Positions 5,318 to 6,728 of a DNA stretch of 6,728 nucleotides are shown here, piece by piece. Position 1 is the first letter of the stretch. The number at the start of each line of letters is the position of its first letter. The stretch comes from Pseudomonadota bacterium (GTDB lineage Bacteria; Myxococcota; Polyangia; Polyangiales; Polyangiaceae), in assembly GCA_023419055.1 (NCBI GenBank), contig JAEZYO010000901.1, positions 1 through 6,728 of the forward strand. Reading direction: 5' to 3'. The translations under genes and the position numbers were made by a program. Below the pieces are notes generated by a model. It had not been told where the DNA came from. It was given only the letters and a program-made list of their open reading frames with translations, and searched no databases.

Positions 5318-6728
5318 ATGCGATTCTTTGAGTGCCGCCAAACCGAGGGCTCCTCGACGAGTTGGCAGAAGAATTTCCCCTGGCTTCCGGCAGCGCGCGG
5401 CGTGTTGCGGCTGGCCGCTTGCCTCCTGGTGCTCGGCTGCACCGGCGTGGTACGCGACGAGGGGCCGGGATCAGGCGGCAACGTAGACGGACCAAGCGGC
5501 GGATCCGGCAGCAACGGCGCCGTCAACGAGCCCCTGAACTGCGCCGAGCCCTCCATTCCGCGCGCACCACTGCGGCGCCTGACCCGCTTCGAGTACAACA
5601 TTACCGTCCGAGATTTGCTCGGCGTACAGACGCGCCCCGCCGATGCTCTGCCCGGAGAGGAGCTCGGCAACGGCTTCGGCAACGATGCCGACGCGCTCGG
5701 TGTCTCGCCCCTCCTGGTCGACGGCTACCGCACCGTTGCTGCGGATATCGCGAAGGCGCTCACCGCCGACCAGAGCAAGGCGGTAATGCTTGCGGGTTGC
5801 GATCCGGTCCAGATGGGCGAGGCGCCCTGTGCGCAACAGTTCCTCGCGAGCTTTCTCGACCAGGCTTTTCGCCGCCCCGCGACACCCGAGGACCTCGCCG
5901 CGTACACGCTTGCGTTCGAGCGCGGGAAGGAAATCGGCGGCGACTTCGCCAGCGGTTTGCGGCTCGTCGTCGAGCGCGCCTTGCAGTCGCCGGCCTTCCT
6001 CTACCGTGTCGAGCTCGGAGAAACCGTGGACGGTGAGAGGGGCCTTGGTCGTCCGAGCGCCCATGAAATGGCGTCTCGGCTGTCGTACCTGCTTTGGGGC
6101 TCGATGCCCGACCGCGAGCTCGTGACCGCTGCCGAACAAGGCAGGCTCGCGACGGCGGAAGGGGTCCTGCTGGAAGCGGAGCGCCTACTGACCGATCCGA
6201 ACGAGCGCTACCAAGACGTCGTTCGTCACTTTCACGGCCACTTGTTCGGTATCTCGGGGCTCGACCGACTCGAACGGAACGCCGAATTCTATCCCACCTA
6301 TCGCGCGGGCATGGGGGCGCTGTTTCGTCGAGAAACCGAGCTCTTCCTGGACGAGGTGGTCTGGCGCGGCAGCGGTGATCTGGGCGGCATCTTCACCGCG
6401 CCGTTCACCTTCGTGAACGGCACCCTCGCGAACTTCTACGGCTACGCGGGAGTCAGCGGCGACGACTTTCAGAAGGTCGCGCTCGATCCGACCCGGCGCG
6501 CGGGCGTGCTGACTCAGGCGAGCATCCTGAGCGCCACGACGCCGGGCAGCCGCACGGATCCGGTCGTGCGCGGCAAGTGGGTCTACACGAAGCTACTCTG
6601 CGGAGTCGTCTCGGACCCGCCGGCGAACGTCCCGCAGCTGCCGCCGCCCCAGCCCGGGCTCGGCGTGCGCGAGCGCCTGGCAATGCACCAAGCCAACGAG
6701 TCCTGCAGAGGTTGCCACAGCTACATGG
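5318..6728 (+). CDS. Second DUF1592 family lipoprotein with CxxCH motif (partial, 3' end missing)
   Basis: The frame is open from here to the right edge (470 codons), with no in-frame stop. It has the same domain order as the gene at 2042: DUF1587 from about 84 (RRLTRFEYNITVRDLLG), a Cys161-x9-Cys171 pair, DUF1595 near 175 (FLASFLDQAFRRPA), DUF1592 from 213 (GLRLVVERALQSPAFLYRVE, then SYLLWGSMPDRELV), and DUF1588 from about 393, including LLCGVVSDPPANV and C463-R-G-C466-H467. The window ends four residues later, so DUF1585 is expected beyond the edge. The lipobox LVLGC places the lipidated Cys at 41; the 25-residue stretch before the hydrophobic core is unusually long for a lipoprotein, so an internal GTG start at 5402 cannot be excluded. 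ATG 5318 has GAGG six bases upstream; ATG 5312 is also possible. It is a diverged paralogue, not a recent duplicate, of the first copy. A DUF1552 partner probably follows outside the window. Confidence 0.92.
   Translation, partial: MRFFECRQTEGSSTSWQKNFPWLPAARGVLRLAACLLVLGCTGVVRDEGPGSGGNVDGPSGGSGSNGAVNEPLNCAEPSIPRAPLRRLTRFEYNITVRDLLGVQTRPADALPGEELGNGFGNDADALGVSPLLVDGYRTVAADIAKALTADQSKAVMLAGCDPVQMGEAPCAQQFLASFLDQAFRRPATPEDLAAYTLAFERGKEIGGDFASGLRLVVERALQSPAFLYRVELGETVDGERGLGRPSAHEMASRLSYLLWGSMPDRELVTAAEQGRLATAEGVLLEAERLLTDPNERYQDVVRHFHGHLFGISGLDRLERNAEFYPTYRAGMGALFRRETELFLDEVVWRGSGDLGGIFTAPFTFVNGTLANFYGYAGVSGDDFQKVALDPTRRAGVLTQASILSATTPGSRTDPVVRGKWVYTKLLCGVVSDPPANVPQLPPPQPGLGVRERLAMHQANESCRGCHSYM

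Noticed and set aside
5332..6036. Other open frames across the second DUF1592 gene, on both strands
   Set aside because: The frame starting at 5318 carries the DUF1587/1595/1592/1588 signatures and CxxCH throughout; the rest are Arg-rich shadows.
1..6728. CRISPR arrays, tRNA or rRNA genes, insertion sequences, phage or integrase genes
   Set aside because: No regularly spaced repeats, cloverleaf-like segments, terminal inverted repeats or transposase/integrase motifs were seen on either strand.

Overview
The window is GC-rich and reads like a chromosome segment of a myxobacterium (Myxococcota, probably of the Polyangiales/Sorangium type). The reasons are the strong G/C bias at third codon positions, the many predicted lipoproteins with Pro/Gly/Ser-rich tethers, and above all a DUF1592-family lipoprotein gene followed at once by a DUF1552 gene. 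That pairing recurs in Myxococcota and resembles the planctomycete 'PSD/PSCyt' families. The taxonomic placement is an inference from family content, not from a marker gene.

Layout. Five protein genes are visible, two of them cut by the window ends. On the minus strand are (i) a partial gene (1-858) for an exported protein with a small alpha/beta-like domain and a possible beta-barrel C-terminus, and (ii) a lipoprotein (843-1895) with a glycoside hydrolase family 5-like TIM barrel whose expected catalytic residues appear to be replaced. The two overlap by 16 bp and may be co-transcribed. A 146-bp divergent intergenic region (1896-2041) separates them from the plus-strand genes. It holds a perfect 12-bp palindrome and one copy of a 14-bp exact direct repeat. 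On the plus strand are (iii) a DUF1587/1595/1592/1588/1585 lipoprotein with a CxxCH haem-type motif (2042-3763), (iv) a Tat-exported DUF1552 protein (3780-5117) only 16 bp downstream with a good ribosome binding site, and (v) after about 200 bp with several inverted repeats, a second DUF1592-type lipoprotein (5318 to beyond the right edge), also with a CxxCH motif.

How the genes fit together. All five products carry export signals: three lipoproteins, one Tat substrate and one Sec substrate. No cytoplasmic enzyme, regulator, RNA gene, mobile element or CRISPR array was seen. Genes iii and iv look like one operon encoding an envelope system of unknown function, and gene v is a diverged paralogue of iii that probably starts a second module. 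The function of the DUF1592/DUF1552 pair is not established. The CxxCH motifs suggest, but do not prove, covalent haem and a redox role at the cell surface.
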